The notes: generated by a model not told the origin, from the letters alone. DNA of 64,000 nt from an uncultured Lachnospiraceae bacterium (GCA_910584785.1 CAJUDX010000002.1:1-64000), one strand, 5' to 3'. Positions 41,169-51,736 are shown, counted from the first letter of the stretch. Made by a program: numbers and translations.

Positions 41169-42515
41169 ATGTTTAATAAAATTTTAATCGCCAACCGGGG
41201 CGAAATTGCCGTGCGGATTATCCGGGCGTGCAGGGAGATGGGAATTAAAACAGTAGCCGTGTATTCAGAAGCGGATCGGGATGCCCTCCATACCATGCTG
41301 GCAGATGAGGCTATCTGCATCGGCCCGGCCTCTTCTTCCCAGAGCTATCTGAATATGGAGAGGATCTTAGCCGCCTGTGTGGTAATGAAAGCAGATGCAA
41401 TTCACCCAGGTTTTGGCTTTTTATCTGAAAATGCAAGGTTTGCTGAACTTTGTGAAAAATGTAACATTACATTTATCGGCCCGTCAGGAGAAATTATTCA
41501 TAAGATGGGCAATAAGTCTGAGGCCAGAAAGACGATGATGGAAGCCGGGGTTCCGGTTGTCCCAGGGACGAAGGAGCCGGTTTATCAGGCGGAAGAAGGG
41601 CTTAAGCTGGCAGAAGAGATGGGCTTTCCGGTGATGATTAAGGCTTCAAGCGGCGGCGGCGGAAAGGGAATGAGAATTTCCCGCAGCCGTGAAGATTTTA
41701 TGGACAATTTCCAGAGTGCACAGCTGGAATCGGTCAAGGGATTTTCAGATGATACCATGTATATTGAAAAATATATTGAAAATCCGCGCCATATCGAATT
41801 TCAGATTATGGCGGATAAATACGGCAATGTGGTTCACCTGGGGGAGCGCGACTGCTCCATTCAGCGTCGCCATCAAAAGGTGCTGGAGGAATCTCCCTGT
41901 CAGGTGATTTCCGATAAACTGCGCCAGGAGATGGGGGAGACTGCCGTCCGCGCAGCGAAGGCCGTTCACTATGAAAATGCGGGAACGATTGAGTTCCTTT
42001 TAGATAAAGACAAAACATTTTATTTTATGGAAATGAATACCAGAATCCAGGTCGAACACCCGGTAACGGAGATGGTGACAGGACTGGATTTAATTAAGGA
42101 ACAGATTCGCGTGGCTTCCGGGGAAACGTTAAGTGTGGAGCAAAAAGAGATTAAAATATTGGGCCATGCAATCGAGTGCCGGATTAATGCAGAAAATCCT
42201 TCAAGGCACTTTATGCCCTGTCCGGGGCGAATCAGCAGCATTCACCTTCCCGGTGGAAATGGGGTCAGGATAGACACTCATATCTATGCGGATTACCAGG
42301 TGCCGTCCAATTATGATTCCATGCTGCTTAAGCTGATTGTCCACGGAAAAAACCGGATGGAGGCCATTGAAAAAATGAGAAGTGCGTTGGGCGAGCTGAT
42401 TATCGAGGGGATTGAAACCAACAGTGATTTTCAGTATGAGATTGTAAGCCATCCGGCATTTATGGAAGGGGCTACCGATACGGGCTTTATTGAGCGGTAT
42501 TTCAGCGGGCTGTAA
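41169..42515 (+). CDS. Biotin carboxylase subunit of acetyl-CoA carboxylase
   Basis: A 448-residue ATP-grasp enzyme. NRGEIAVRIIRACREMGI opens the protein, the ATP loop is SSGGGGKGMR, and EMNTRIQVEHPVTE contains the catalytic residues. It carboxylates the biotin on AccB using bicarbonate and ATP. It follows fabZ with almost no gap and precedes the fused carboxyltransferase by 90 bases. Confidence 0.95.
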   Translation: MFNKILIANRGEIAVRIIRACREMGIKTVAVYSEADRDALHTMLADEAICIGPASSSQSYLNMERILAACVVMKADAIHPGFGFLSENARFAELCEKCNITFIGPSGEIIHKMGNKSEARKTMMEAGVPVVPGTKEPVYQAEEGLKLAEEMGFPVMIKASSGGGGKGMRISRSREDFMDNFQSAQLESVKGFSDDTMYIEKYIENPRHIEFQIMADKYGNVVHLGERDCSIQRRHQKVLEESPCQVISDKLRQEMGETAVRAAKAVHYENAGTIEFLLDKDKTFYFMEMNTRIQVEHPVTEMVTGLDLIKEQIRVASGETLSVEQKEIKILGHAIECRINAENPSRHFMPCPGRISSIHLPGGNGVRIDTHIYADYQVPSNYDSMLLKLIVHGKNRMEAIEKMRSALGELIIEGIETNSDFQYEIVSHPAFMEGATDTGFIERYFSGL

Positions 42516-42605
42516 GCAGTCAGGCTTTGTGTATATTTAAAAAAGCGGGACATGCGCGATACACCGGGCGCTGCAGGAGAACGTCGGAGATAGGAGAAAC
42601 GGCAA

Positions 42606-44357
42606 ATGTTAAGAAATATGTTTAAAAAAACTTATACCTTAATTGATACAAAGTATAATGAAATCAGAGAAGAACGGAACAAAGAGCCAAATATCCCCGA
42701 AGGACTGTGGCGCAAATGCAATAAGTGCAGGCAGCCGATTTATGTCGAGGATGTAAAGAGTAATTTTTATGTCTGCCCCAAGTGCGGCGGGTATTTTCGG
42801 GTTCACGCCTACCGGCGGATAGAAATGCTGGTGGATGAGGGAACATTTGAGGAATGGAATAAAGAAATGGAATTTTCCAATCCCCTGGATTTTCCGGGAT
42901 ATGAAAAGAAGGTTCTGGCGGTGAAGGAAAAAACCGGGCTGAACGAAGCAATTGTCACAGGGAAGGGCTTAATTGGAGGACTTCCCGCAGTAATTGGAGT
43001 TTGTGATGCCCGCTTTTTAATGAGCAGTATGGGCCGCAACGTGGGCGAAAAGATTACCTGTGCTGTTGAGCGTGCGACGAAGGAAAAGCTTCCGGTTATT
43101 TTATTCTGTGCTTCCGGCGGAGCAAGAATGCAGGAGGGCATTGTCTCCCTGATGCAGATGGCAAAAACCTCTGCCGCCTTAAAGAAACATCATGAGGCAG
43201 GACAGCTTTTTATCAGTGTATTGACTGATCCGACAACCGGTGGAGTGACGGCCAGCTTTGCGATGCTGGGGGATATTATTCTTGCAGAGCCCAAAGCATT
43301 AATTGGGTTTGCCGGTCCAAGGGTAATTGAGCAGACCATTGGGCAAAAACTGCCGGAAGGCTTCCAGCGGGCAGAATTTTTACTTGAGCACGGCTTTGTG
43401 GATATGGTGGTGGAGAGGAAGAACCAGAAGGAAATCCTGGAAAGGCTTCTTCGGATGCATCAAAGCGGTATTTCCTTTTTTGACGGCGGTGTAAGAAAGC
43501 TGAGAAAAGAAGGAATGAAAACGGTGTCCAAGGGCGGAGAAACGCTGGAGCAAAGCAGAAATCGTATCAACCATAACCGCCCGGCCTGGGATGTTGTTCA
43601 GCTGTCAAGAAAGTCTGACCGCCCGGTGGCAAGCGATTATATTTCGGTGTTGTTTGATGAATTTACTGAACTGCACGGGGATCGGTACGCCAAGGATGAC
43701 GGGGCAATTATCGGCGGCCTGGCGTTCTTCCATGGGATTCCTGTGACAGTTATCGGTCAGGAAAAGGGAAAGAATACAAAAGATAATATTCACCGGAATT
43801 TCGGTATGCCCTCGCCTGACGGCTACCGCAAGGCCCTGCGGCTGATGAAGGAGGCAGAGTGCTTTGGACGTCCGGTTATCTGCTTTGTGGACACGCCGGG
43901 GGCTTTCTGTGGCCTGGAGGCAGAGGAACGGGGGCAGGGGGAGGCCATTGCCCGCAGCTTATATGAGATGAGTGCCTTAAAGGTTCCTGTCCTGTCGGTG
44001 GTGATCGGCGAAGGCGGAAGCGGCGGTGCCCTGGCAATGGCGGTTGCCGACGAGGTGTGGATGTTGGAAAATGCGATTTATTCCATCCTTTCCCCTGAAG
44101 GCTTTGCTTCGATTTTGTGGAAGGACAGTAAAAAAGCGCCGGAGGCGGCAAGGGTGATGCGGATAACGGCGTCTGACCTGTATGCAAGAGGATTTATTGA
44201 GAAAATCATCCCGGAAGGTGAGGAATTTACACTGAATAGTCTGCCAGAAGCCGCAAAGCTGATGGAAGAAGACATCGTAGAGTTTTTAGAAAAACTGGAA
44301 GGCAGAAGCGGGGAATCCCTGGCAGAAGGCCGTTACCAGAGATTTCGGAAAATGTAA
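42606..44357 (+). CDS. Fused acetyl-CoA carboxylase carboxyltransferase (AccD-AccA)
   Basis: A 583-residue protein joining both carboxyltransferase subunits. The AccD part (about 1-290) begins with the four-Cys zinc ribbon CNKCRQP and CPKCGGYF and has [11 protein letters not shown]. After a short linker, the AccA part (about 310-583) has [42 protein letters not shown] and [10 protein letters not shown]. In most bacteria these are two proteins; here the frame is continuous and both active-site regions are complete. It makes malonyl-CoA for the rest of the operon. Confidence 0.93.
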   Translation: MLRNMFKKTYTLIDTKYNEIREERNKEPNIPEGLWRKCNKCRQPIYVEDVKSNFYVCPKCGGYFRVHAYRRIEMLVDEGTFEEWNKEMEFSNPLDFPGYEKKVLAVKEKTGLNEAIVTGKGLIGGLPAVIGVCDARFLMSSMGRNVGEKITCAVERATKEKLPVILFCASGGARMQEGIVSLMQMAKTSAALKKHHEAGQLFISVLTDPTTGGVTASFAMLGDIILAEPKALIGFAGPRVIEQTIGQKLPEGFQRAEFLLEHGFVDMVVERKNQKEILERLLRMHQSGISFFDGGVRKLRKEGMKTVSKGGETLEQSRNRINHNRPAWDVVQLSRKSDRPVASDYISVLFDEFTELHGDRYAKDDGAIIGGLAFFHGIPVTVIGQEKGKNTKDNIHRNFGMPSPDGYRKALRLMKEAECFGRPVICFVDTPGAFCGLEAEERGQGEAIARSLYEMSALKVPVLSVVIGEGGSGGALAMAVADEVWMLENAIYSILSPEGFASILWKDSKKAPEAARVMRITASDLYARGFIEKIIPEGEEFTLNSLPEAAKLMEEDIVEFLEKLEGRSGESLAEGRYQRFRKM

Positions 44358-44371
44358 AAGGGGAATGGGCA

Positions 44372-45466
44372 ATGGAAAAATACAGGCCGTTAACAATAGG
44401 AGAATTAACTGTAAATTACCCGGTAATTCAGGGCGGAATGGGCGTGGGCATCAGTCTTTCTTCCCTGGCAGGCGCAGTGGCAAAGGCCGGAGGTATCGGC
44501 CTGATTTCCACAGCCCAGATTGGATTTCGGGAGCCGGATTTTGCACAACATCCCAAGGAAGCTAATCTCAGGGCTATCCGAATGGAAATGGAAAAAGCCA
44601 GGGCAGTTGCCGGCGATGGGGTGGTAGGCTTTAATATTATGGTGGCGACAAAAGACTATCCTGAATATGTTAAAGCCGCGGTGGAAGCCGGAGCCGATGT
44701 GATTGTGTCCGGTGCCGGTCTCCCGGTAAAGCTTCCCGAATATGCCATGGGAAGCAAAACAAAACTTGCGCCTATCGTTTCTTCACCTAAATCGGCCTCG
44801 GTAATTTGCAGGATGTGGGACAGGAAATATGCCTGTGCGCCGGATTTTCTTGTAGTGGAGGGACCGTTGGCTGGCGGACATCTGGGCTTTTCTCACGAAG
44901 AACTGGAAAAATTCATGGCGGACAGAGCGGATGCGGATGTCTGTTATGACCGGGCAGCTTATGATGCAGAAATCAAGGGAATTATTCAGGTGGTAAAGGA
45001 ATATGAGGATAAATATGGACGGCATATTCCGGTCATCAGCGCTGGCGGTGTATTCTCGCGGGAGGATATGGAACATCACATGGCATTGGGTGTGGATGGC
45101 GTACAGGTGGGAACACGGTTTGTAACAACGGTAGAATGTGATGCGCCTGCGGCATATAAAGAAGCCTATCTTCGCGCAGAAAAGAACGATATCATAATCG
45201 TAAAAAGCCCGGTGGGAATGCCGGGGAGGGCAATTAGAAATCCGTTTTTAGAAAAGGTACAGGGAGAGCCGGAAAAGATTAAAAAATGTTTTCGCTGTCT
45301 GGAACACTGCGATCCGAAAACAGCCCCCTACTGTATTACTATGGCATTAATACGGGCAGCCATGGGTGATGTGGACAATGCCCTTTTGTTCTGCGGGTAT
45401 AATGCCTGGAAATGTAATAAGATAGAAACGGTGGATGCGGTGATAAGGGATTTGTGCAGAGAGTAG
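44372..45466 (+). CDS. NAD(P)H-dependent flavin oxidoreductase (nitronate monooxygenase family)
   Basis: A 364-residue FMN TIM-barrel protein related to FabK but distinct. It shows VIQGGMGVGISLSSLAGAVAKAGGIGLIS, GADVIVSGAG, GPLAGGHLG and ISAGGVF followed by GVQVGTRF. The C-terminal 65 residues hold a Cys-rich stretch, CFRCLEHCDPKTAPYC. The family includes nitronate monooxygenases and FabK-like reductases; the true substrate is unknown. It starts 14 bases after accDA, so it is the last gene of the fab operon, and a terminator follows. Confidence 0.88.
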   Translation: MEKYRPLTIGELTVNYPVIQGGMGVGISLSSLAGAVAKAGGIGLISTAQIGFREPDFAQHPKEANLRAIRMEMEKARAVAGDGVVGFNIMVATKDYPEYVKAAVEAGADVIVSGAGLPVKLPEYAMGSKTKLAPIVSSPKSASVICRMWDRKYACAPDFLVVEGPLAGGHLGFSHEELEKFMADRADADVCYDRAAYDAEIKGIIQVVKEYEDKYGRHIPVISAGGVFSREDMEHHMALGVDGVQVGTRFVTTVECDAPAAYKEAYLRAEKNDIIIVKSPVGMPGRAIRNPFLEKVQGEPEKIKKCFRCLEHCDPKTAPYCITMALIRAAMGDVDNALLFCGYNAWKCNKIETVDAVIRDLCRE

Positions 45467-45531
45467 ATTAGTTTAAACACATGATTAGGCTGCCCTGATT
45501 CAGTATTTAAAGATTATACAGCAAATTTTTT

Positions 45532-45566
45532 AAAGAGAGAGATATCGTTAGAGATGTCTCTTTTTA
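45532..45566 (+). terminator. Rho-independent terminator of the fatty-acid operon
   Basis: AGAGATATC (45538-45546) pairs with GATGTCTCT (45553-45561) with one G-T wobble around a 6-base loop. A run of T follows to 45565, and A-rich sequence lies before the stem. Confidence 0.8.
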
Positions 45567-45627
45567 TTTGGAGTTTACAATAATTCCCAATATTTTTAAA
45601 AGTACATTAAGAATTTTGTAAAAAATG

Positions 45628-45656
45628 TTGAATAATCGTTAGAATCGTGATAATAT
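45628..45656 (+). promoter_or_regulatory. Promoter of the repeat-rich surface protein
   Basis: TTGAAT at 45628-45633 and TAATAT at 45651-45656 have a 17-base spacer. The start codon follows about 35 bases downstream after AAGGAGGGG. Confidence 0.5.
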
Positions 45657-45690
45657 ATTTAACATAACTTTAAATAAGGAGGGGAATCAA

Positions 45691-47981
45691 ATGAAGCAGC
45701 GAAATACATGGAAAATGCGTCTTTCTGTTTTGCTTATGGTAGTGATGATGTTGAATATGACCATCACTGCGTTTGCAGAGTGGAGATTTGAGGACGACGG
45801 ATGGCGCTATTACAAACAGGATGGCACCATGGTTAAAGACAGGGAAAGAAAAATCCATGACAAATGGTATTCCTTTGATGAAGATGGCTTTATGCGGACA
45901 GGCTGGCTTGAGCATCTAGGGGGGGTAAATCGTTTTATACCGTACCGCCTACAAATAATATAGCTGAAAATCAGTGGGTGCTGATTGACGGCGATTGGTA
46001 TTATTTTAAAGGAATTACGGAAACTGCAGACGGCATAGATGGCGGAGCAGTTAAGTCAGAAAATGGTATGCCAAAATGGAAGGAAATTCGAGGAAAGTTT
46101 TATTGCTTTGATGAAGAAGGAAAGATGTTCAGCAAGCAGTTTTTGGACATCGACGGAGGAAGGCATTATGCTTTTGAGGATGGTTCATTGGCGTCCCAAA
46201 CATGGCTTCTTTTGGGAGAAGCTGAGGATGGAAGTGTTGTAGAATGTTCGCATAAGGATAGTTGCAAGTGTTCCTGGTATCATTTTAAAGAGCTTAAGGT
46301 TACCGAAGATAATAGGCTTGATGGCGGAGTTCATAAGTCTAAGAATGATGGTGAAATCAGAGAGCAGATGATACAGGGAAAAACCTACGCTTTCGATTCT
46401 GATGGAAGAATGCTGTCCCGCGAATGGAATACAGAAACAAATCATTATTTTCAGCGTAATGGTGATCAGGCAATCAACAAATATCTCTTGATTGATGGTA
46501 CGTGGTATAACTTTGACGGCAAAGGAAATGGCAAGGAATATGCAGCATCTTCTTCGGATGCAGCACCATGTCCGACAGTTTCGTCGATAGCTCCTGTTGA
46601 GAAAAATGTAAATGCAGTGATAGGAGAAGAGAAAGTAGAAATAGGCTTTAAGGTAGAATTGGCAAGCAGTGCCAATGCTGAAAAGAAAGAATTAACCAAA
46701 GATCATGATTTCTGGATCGTATGTACAAACGGAAAAACATCCGAGGCAAAGGTTGCGGATGGAAATACTTATAAGATGCTCTACGAAGCAGGAAAGAAAG
46801 CAGATACCGAGCAGGTATACCTGTGGATAGATGGTGTAAAGTCAGAGCCGGTAAATATCAATGTAACATTAGCAAAAACGGAAGATGGAAATGACGAAGT
46901 TAAACCAAGCGAAGTAGGAACCGTTGTTGACAATATTCTTGCTGGTTTTGGTTCTGATACGGCAGAAAATGCAGATGCGCAGGGCGCAGCCGCCAGCTTA
47001 AAAACAGCGTACAGCAATGATGATGTCAAGAATGCAATGCAGACGAAATTATTGGATGAGGCGATGAAAGCTGAGAATAATAATTCCCTGCAGGCCTTAG
47101 AAAATAAGTTCATGGAAGATAAGAAGATTACTGCAGCAAAGCCTGATGTTTCCAGTGCTGTTGAGGGAATCGTTGGAAGCAGTGATGAAGTATCGATTGT
47201 CGGGGCAGGATTAAATGCGTCCGAGGGTCAGACGGTACAGCTTCAGGTCAGCGCTCCTAAAGAGGAGCCTGTTGTAGAAGGAACTTATCGGAATACGATT
47301 GCCTTAGACTTCACCTTAACCGTTTTCAATACGGCGGACAGTGGATATGACAGCGAAAACATGAGCGTATTAGAGATACCTGTAGTTGTTTCGCTTAAAG
47401 TTCCAAGTGGATTTACTAAGTCAGATAAGATATTTAACCTCCATGACGGCGAACAGCTGGAAGTTAAGTTTAATATTAAAGACGGTAAAGTCTATTTTGT
47501 AACCGACCGCTTTAGTACCTACGTATTTGCAATTACGGATAAGCCTGCAACCGACTCTCCTTTTGGCGGCAATGGCGGAAAGAATAACGTAAATTCTGAA
47601 ATTGAGTCCGCGATGAAGGCAGGTTCACAGTCCGGCAACTGGATTCAGGATACCAAGGGCTGGTGGTTTAGCCTGAAAGATGGAACTTATCCTGTAAATA
47701 CCTGGATGTATCTTGACTACAACCGTGTTTATAAATGGTATCATTTTGATATGAGCGGTTACATAAGAACCGGCTGGTTTACCGATAATGACGGTCATAT
47801 CTATTACCTGAATCCGATATCTGACGGAACCAAGGGCGCTATGCTGACGGGTTGGCAGTATATTGATGGATATTGGTACTACTTTAATCCGGTATCCGAC
47901 GGAACGCAGGGGGCTTTACTTGTAAACACAACTACACCTGACGGTTATGTAGTCAATGAAAAAGGGCAGTGGGTTCAGTAA
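45691..47981 (+). pseudogene. Surface protein with cell-wall-binding repeats, frameshifted at a G7 tract
   Basis: Two frames form one gene. Frame A (45691-45963) has a signal peptide ending AFAE and repeats such as GWRYYKQDG, then reads through GWLEHLGG and stops. Frame B, open from just after the G-run and annotatable only from a GTG at 45978, continues as GKSFYTVPPTNN and QWVLIDGDWYYF to 47981. One more G (eight) would restore a protein of about 760 residues. The rest holds further wall-binding repeats, an Ig-like or coiled middle domain (about residues 290-640) and C-terminal repeats with GWQYIDGYWYYF. The protein is probably secreted and wall-attached. This may be a true OFF state, a pseudogene or a base-call error. 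Confidence 0.8.
45919..45925 (+). repeat. Homopolymeric G7 tract at the frame break
   Basis: Seven consecutive G lie exactly where the two halves of the surface-protein gene change frame. A tract of eight, or of five, would join them. Such tracts vary by slipped-strand mispairing. Confidence 0.85.
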
Positions 47982-48131
47982 GCAAAAAAGAGAAAATCAA
48001 CTTGAAACCGTAAATGAATGTAAACAAGGATTCATGAAGAATGCCATGCGGTTAAAAAGTAAATGATAGATTAAACAAATACAACGAGACTCCGATAGAC
48101 AAAGCTTAGACAAATAAAAAACCTAAATAAA

Positions 48132-48183
48132 AAGTCAGGAAGACAGATATCACCAGCAGGTGTTATTTGTCTTTCTGTTTTTT
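48132..48183 (+). terminator. Rho-independent terminator after the surface protein gene
   Basis: A long stem, CAGGAAGACAGATATCACC with GGTGTTATTTGTCTTTCTG (48136-48154 and 48159-48177), has a four-base AGCA loop and a few mismatches. Six T follow. It lies about 150 bases beyond the surface-protein stop; no gene was seen in the gap to 48268. Confidence 0.85.
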
Positions 48184-48267
48184 GTCTGTTAATGTTTTCT
48201 CTGCTCCTCTTTTGTTTATTCATCTTTTTCCTGTTAACTTAGTTCAAAAGGTAAAAAAGGAGACACA

Positions 48268-49908
48268 ATGATGAAAAAAATGTTATTATGGATGACGATA
48301 ACCCTGCTTATGCTGTCCGGTACAGCCTGTGCTCAAACTACGGACCTTCCTTCTGTGTCCCCTGTATCTTCGCCCCCCGATTCTTCCCCGCAGCCATCTT
48401 TACAATCTGAGGTAGTAATCGTCATGCCTCCAACGGCAGAGCCCGAAGCGGGTTTTGACCCTGCTTACGGCTGGGGTGCCGGTGAGCATGTTCATGAACC
48501 GCTTATCCAGAGCACGCTAACCGTCACAAATCCTGATCTTTCAATAGGTTACGACCTGGCTACCAAGATAGAAGTATCTTCCGATGCCCTGACCTGGACT
48601 GTGGAAATTCGAGAGAATATTTATTTTAGTGATGGTGTGAAGCTGACGGCAGAAGATGTAGCTTTCACCTACAACACCCTGCGGGACACCAGTTCGGTTA
48701 ATGATTTTACTATGCTGGAAAAAGCAGAAGCCATTGATGAAAAAACCATTATTTTTTCCATGAAACGTCCCTATTCTATCTGGCCCTATACTATGGCTAT
48801 TGTGGGAATAATTCCTCAGCACGCCTATAGCCCGGATTACGGTGCAAACCCTGTCGGATCAGGAAGGTATATGCTTAAACAATGGGATCGCGGTCAGCAG
48901 GTTATTTTGGAAGCTAATCCCAGATACTATGGTGATCCACCAGCGATGAAACGGATTACACTTTTGTTTATGGAGGAGGATGCGGCCTATCTTGCCGCCC
49001 AATCCGGTCAGGTGGATTTAGCCTATACCTCCGCTTCTTATGTAGATACCTCGCAAGCGAACCAAATTCCCGGCTACCGCCTGCTTTCCTTTGAAACAGT
49101 AGATAATCGGGGATTTAACCTTCCGGCAATTCCTCCTGTTTCCCAGTCTTTGGTGGGGAACGTTTTCACAGCGGATCTTCTGGTCCGCCGTGCGATTAAT
49201 CTGGCGATTGACCGGGAGCGGTTGATTACTGAGGTGTTAAATGGCTATGGAAGTCCTGCTTACAGCGTATGTGATAAAATGCCCTGGTATCAAAATGCTG
49301 CGGAAGTTTCTTTTCAGCCCGAAGAAGCAGAGCGTATTCTCGATCAGGCTGGCTGGACGATGGGGGCTGACGGTATCCGTCAGAAGGATGGGACGTCTGC
49401 TGCTTTTACGCTTTATTACCCTTCTGGAGATTCGGTGCGCCAGGCCCTTGCCTTTCATGTGGCAGAACAGCTTCAAGCCATAGGAATTGCTGTGGAGCCG
49501 CAGGGTACAGGCTGGGACACGGCTTATGATCAGGCACAGGCACAGCCACTGATGTGGGGCTGGGGAGCGCACACACCGATGGAACTTTACCATATTTATC
49601 ATACAAAAGGGGAAACAGGCCTGGCAGCCTATTCACCCTATGCCAATGCCAAGGTGGACGAATACATGGATAAGGCCCTGGCAAGCCGTGATATGGAAGA
49701 AGCAAACGAGCTGTGGAAAAAAGCGCAATGGGACGGGGAAAACGGCATTGTACAGGATGGCGATATTCCCTGGATTTGGCTGGTTAATATTGATCACCTG
49801 TATTGGGCCAGGGAGGATTTGCAGGTGGCAGAACAAAAAATTCATCCCCATGGACATGGGTGGTCAATTGTAAATAATGTGGATAAGTGGAGCTGGAAAT
49901 CAAAATGA
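48268..49908 (+). CDS. Substrate-binding protein of a peptide/nickel-type ABC transporter
   Basis: A 546-residue family-5 solute-binding protein. The N-terminus is a signal peptide with LSGTAC, a slightly imperfect lipobox, so it is probably a lipoprotein. Family signatures include LTWTVEIRENIYFSDG, LTAEDVAFTYNTL, GSGRYML and RRAINLAIDRERLI. The C-terminus has HPHGHGW, a His-rich element that could contact metal. AAAGGAG precedes two adjacent ATGs. It opens a five-gene transport operon. The ligand could be an oligopeptide, nickel, or a metal chelate; the sequence does not decide. Confidence 0.9.
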   Translation: MMKKMLLWMTITLLMLSGTACAQTTDLPSVSPVSSPPDSSPQPSLQSEVVIVMPPTAEPEAGFDPAYGWGAGEHVHEPLIQSTLTVTNPDLSIGYDLATKIEVSSDALTWTVEIRENIYFSDGVKLTAEDVAFTYNTLRDTSSVNDFTMLEKAEAIDEKTIIFSMKRPYSIWPYTMAIVGIIPQHAYSPDYGANPVGSGRYMLKQWDRGQQVILEANPRYYGDPPAMKRITLLFMEEDAAYLAAQSGQVDLAYTSASYVDTSQANQIPGYRLLSFETVDNRGFNLPAIPPVSQSLVGNVFTADLLVRRAINLAIDRERLITEVLNGYGSPAYSVCDKMPWYQNAAEVSFQPEEAERILDQAGWTMGADGIRQKDGTSAAFTLYYPSGDSVRQALAFHVAEQLQAIGIAVEPQGTGWDTAYDQAQAQPLMWGWGAHTPMELYHIYHTKGETGLAAYSPYANAKVDEYMDKALASRDMEEANELWKKAQWDGENGIVQDGDIPWIWLVNIDHLYWAREDLQVAEQKIHPHGHGWSIVNNVDKWSWKSK

Positions 49909-50924
49909 TGGGGATAAGTAGCCAATATCAAAACAAACGATGGATAATTAAGATAGGAAAATCACTGCTGCGCATGGTGGTTCTGCTTGGGTTAGTCAGC
50001 CTTGGAGCTTTTTTGCTGGTTTCTGCCTCGCCCATGGACCCATTGCAGACTAATATCGGGCAGGCGGCGCTGGGAAGCATGAGCCAGGAACAGATTGAGC
50101 GCTTAAACGAATACTGGGGTGTGGGTGTGCCGCCGCTTAAGCGTTTTATTTTTTGGGGGAAGGACTTGATCCGGGGCGATATGGGAATTTCCCTTCTCTA
50201 CCGTCAGCCGGTTTCTCAGGTTATCCGGGTAAAACTGGGCAATTCGCTGTGGATGCTGGGAATGAGCTGGGTGATTTCCGGGGTTTTAGGCTTTTTATTA
50301 GGGATTGCCGCAGGAATAAAAAAGGGAAGTGTTTGGGATCGCATAATCTCCGCCTGGATTTTAGTTACAGCAAGTATGCCTGCGTTTTGGCTGGCGCTGG
50401 TACTGTTGATGATATTTTCTGTGTGGCTGAAGCTGCTGCCGATGGGACTAAGTGTACCAGCGGGAGTGGAGGCGTCAGATGTAACCTTAAAGGGCCGGAT
50501 GTTGCATGCCGTTCTCCCGGCGGCAACCCTTTCTCTTACGGGTTGTTCCACAATTGCCATGCATACCCGCGAAAAGATGACAGAAGTGATGGAAAGTGAT
50601 TATGTCCTTTTTGCAAGGGCAAGGGGGGAGACAACCGGCAGGATAGTAAGGCGTCACGGTATCCGCAATATTCTTCTGCCTGCCGTTACTCTTCAGTTTG
50701 CCTCGGTCAGTGAGATTTTTGGCGGCTCGGTGCTGGTTGAGCAGGTGTTTTCTTATCCAGGGCTTGGTCAGGCGGCGGTAACGGCTGGTCTGGGGGGTGA
50801 TGTGCCTTTGCTGATGGGAATTACGGTAATCACTGCGGCGATTGTGTGTGCGGGAAATCTGGCGGCAGATAGTTTATATGTGCTGATTGATCCGAGAATC
50901 CGCAGAGGGAGGAGAGAAACATGA
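49905..50924 (+). CDS. ABC transporter permease (DppB/NikB-like)
   Basis: A 339-residue inner permease with about six membrane helices. The start overlaps the preceding stop as ATGATGG; an in-frame GTG 18 bases upstream is possible. The N-terminal periplasmic-loop region after the first helix (NEYWGVGVPPLKRF) and the cytoplasmic EAA loop (ARARGETTGRIVRRHGIRN) are typical. DPRIRRGRR ends the protein. It pairs with the next permease and overlaps its start by ATGA. Confidence 0.92.
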   Translation: MMGISSQYQNKRWIIKIGKSLLRMVVLLGLVSLGAFLLVSASPMDPLQTNIGQAALGSMSQEQIERLNEYWGVGVPPLKRFIFWGKDLIRGDMGISLLYRQPVSQVIRVKLGNSLWMLGMSWVISGVLGFLLGIAAGIKKGSVWDRIISAWILVTASMPAFWLALVLLMIFSVWLKLLPMGLSVPAGVEASDVTLKGRMLHAVLPAATLSLTGCSTIAMHTREKMTEVMESDYVLFARARGETTGRIVRRHGIRNILLPAVTLQFASVSEIFGGSVLVEQVFSYPGLGQAAVTAGLGGDVPLLMGITVITAAIVCAGNLAADSLYVLIDPRIRRGRRET

Positions 50925-51736
50925 GGTGGATAGATGAGAGAAAGAAAGCATTGATGTTTCAGTATCTTTTTCTGTTTAGCGCTGTACTGATCCTGGCAGC
51001 AATTGTTATAAGCGGAGAGGCTTTATGGGAGGATGCGCTGAAAACGGATTTTACCCGGAGGAACCGTTTGCCCTGTCCTGCCTATCCGTTTGGCACAGAT
51101 TGGATGGGGAGGGATGTATTTCTTCGAACGATCTGTGGTCTTTCGCTGAGTATCCGAATCGGTTTTTTAACGGCAGCAATGAGTGCGGGGATTGCTTTTA
51201 TAATGGGGATGCTGGCATCAATGGGAAAATGGGCAGATGGCATTGTTCGCATGGTAATTGACTGGATGATGGGCATTCCTCATATGCTGTTGCTGGTTTT
51301 GATTTCCTTTGCCGCAGGAAAAGGGCTGTCAGGGGTGATTGCGGGTATTTCCCTGACGCACTGGACCTCTTTAGCCAGGCTGGTTCGCGGGGAGGCGCTT
51401 CAGCTAAAAGAGGCGCCTTATCTTAAGATTTCTAAACAGCTGGGTGTGAGAAGGCTTCGGGCAGCGATTCGCCATATGACACCACATTTACTTCCTCAGG
51501 TTTTTGTTGGGGGAATTTTATTATTTCCCCATGCAATTCTGCATGAAGCCAGCATTACTTTTCTGGGATTTGGGCTTTCCCCTGAGCAGCCAGCGATAGG
51601 AATTATCTTATCGGAGAGTATGAAGTATCTGGCAATGGGAAAATGGTGGCTTTCCCTCTTTCCCGGTTTGCTGCTGGTGCTTGTGGTCATGCTGTTTTAT
51701 CAGTTGGGAAAAAACCTGCAAATTTTATTCGGGTAA
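50921..51736 (+). CDS. ABC transporter permease (DppC/NikC-like)
   Basis: A 271-residue permease. It has an N-terminal helix, then PFGTDWMGRDVFLR, a hallmark of the DppC/NikC group, followed by about five helices. The EAA loop reads LKISKQLGVRRLRAAIRH, followed by GFGLSPEQPAIGII. The ATG overlaps the previous stop. Together with the upstream permease it forms the membrane channel. Confidence 0.92.
   Translation: MRWIDERKKALMFQYLFLFSAVLILAAIVISGEALWEDALKTDFTRRNRLPCPAYPFGTDWMGRDVFLRTICGLSLSIRIGFLTAAMSAGIAFIMGMLASMGKWADGIVRMVIDWMMGIPHMLLLVLISFAAGKGLSGVIAGISLTHWTSLARLVRGEALQLKEAPYLKISKQLGVRRLRAAIRHMTPHLLPQVFVGGILLFPHAILHEASITFLGFGLSPEQPAIGIILSESMKYLAMGKWWLSLFPGLLLVLVVMLFYQLGKNLQILFG

Noticed and set aside
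45978..47981. Independent gene starting at a GTG
   Set aside because: It has no ribosome site and no signal peptide, and the frame is open back to the G7 tract in continuity with the upstream repeats.
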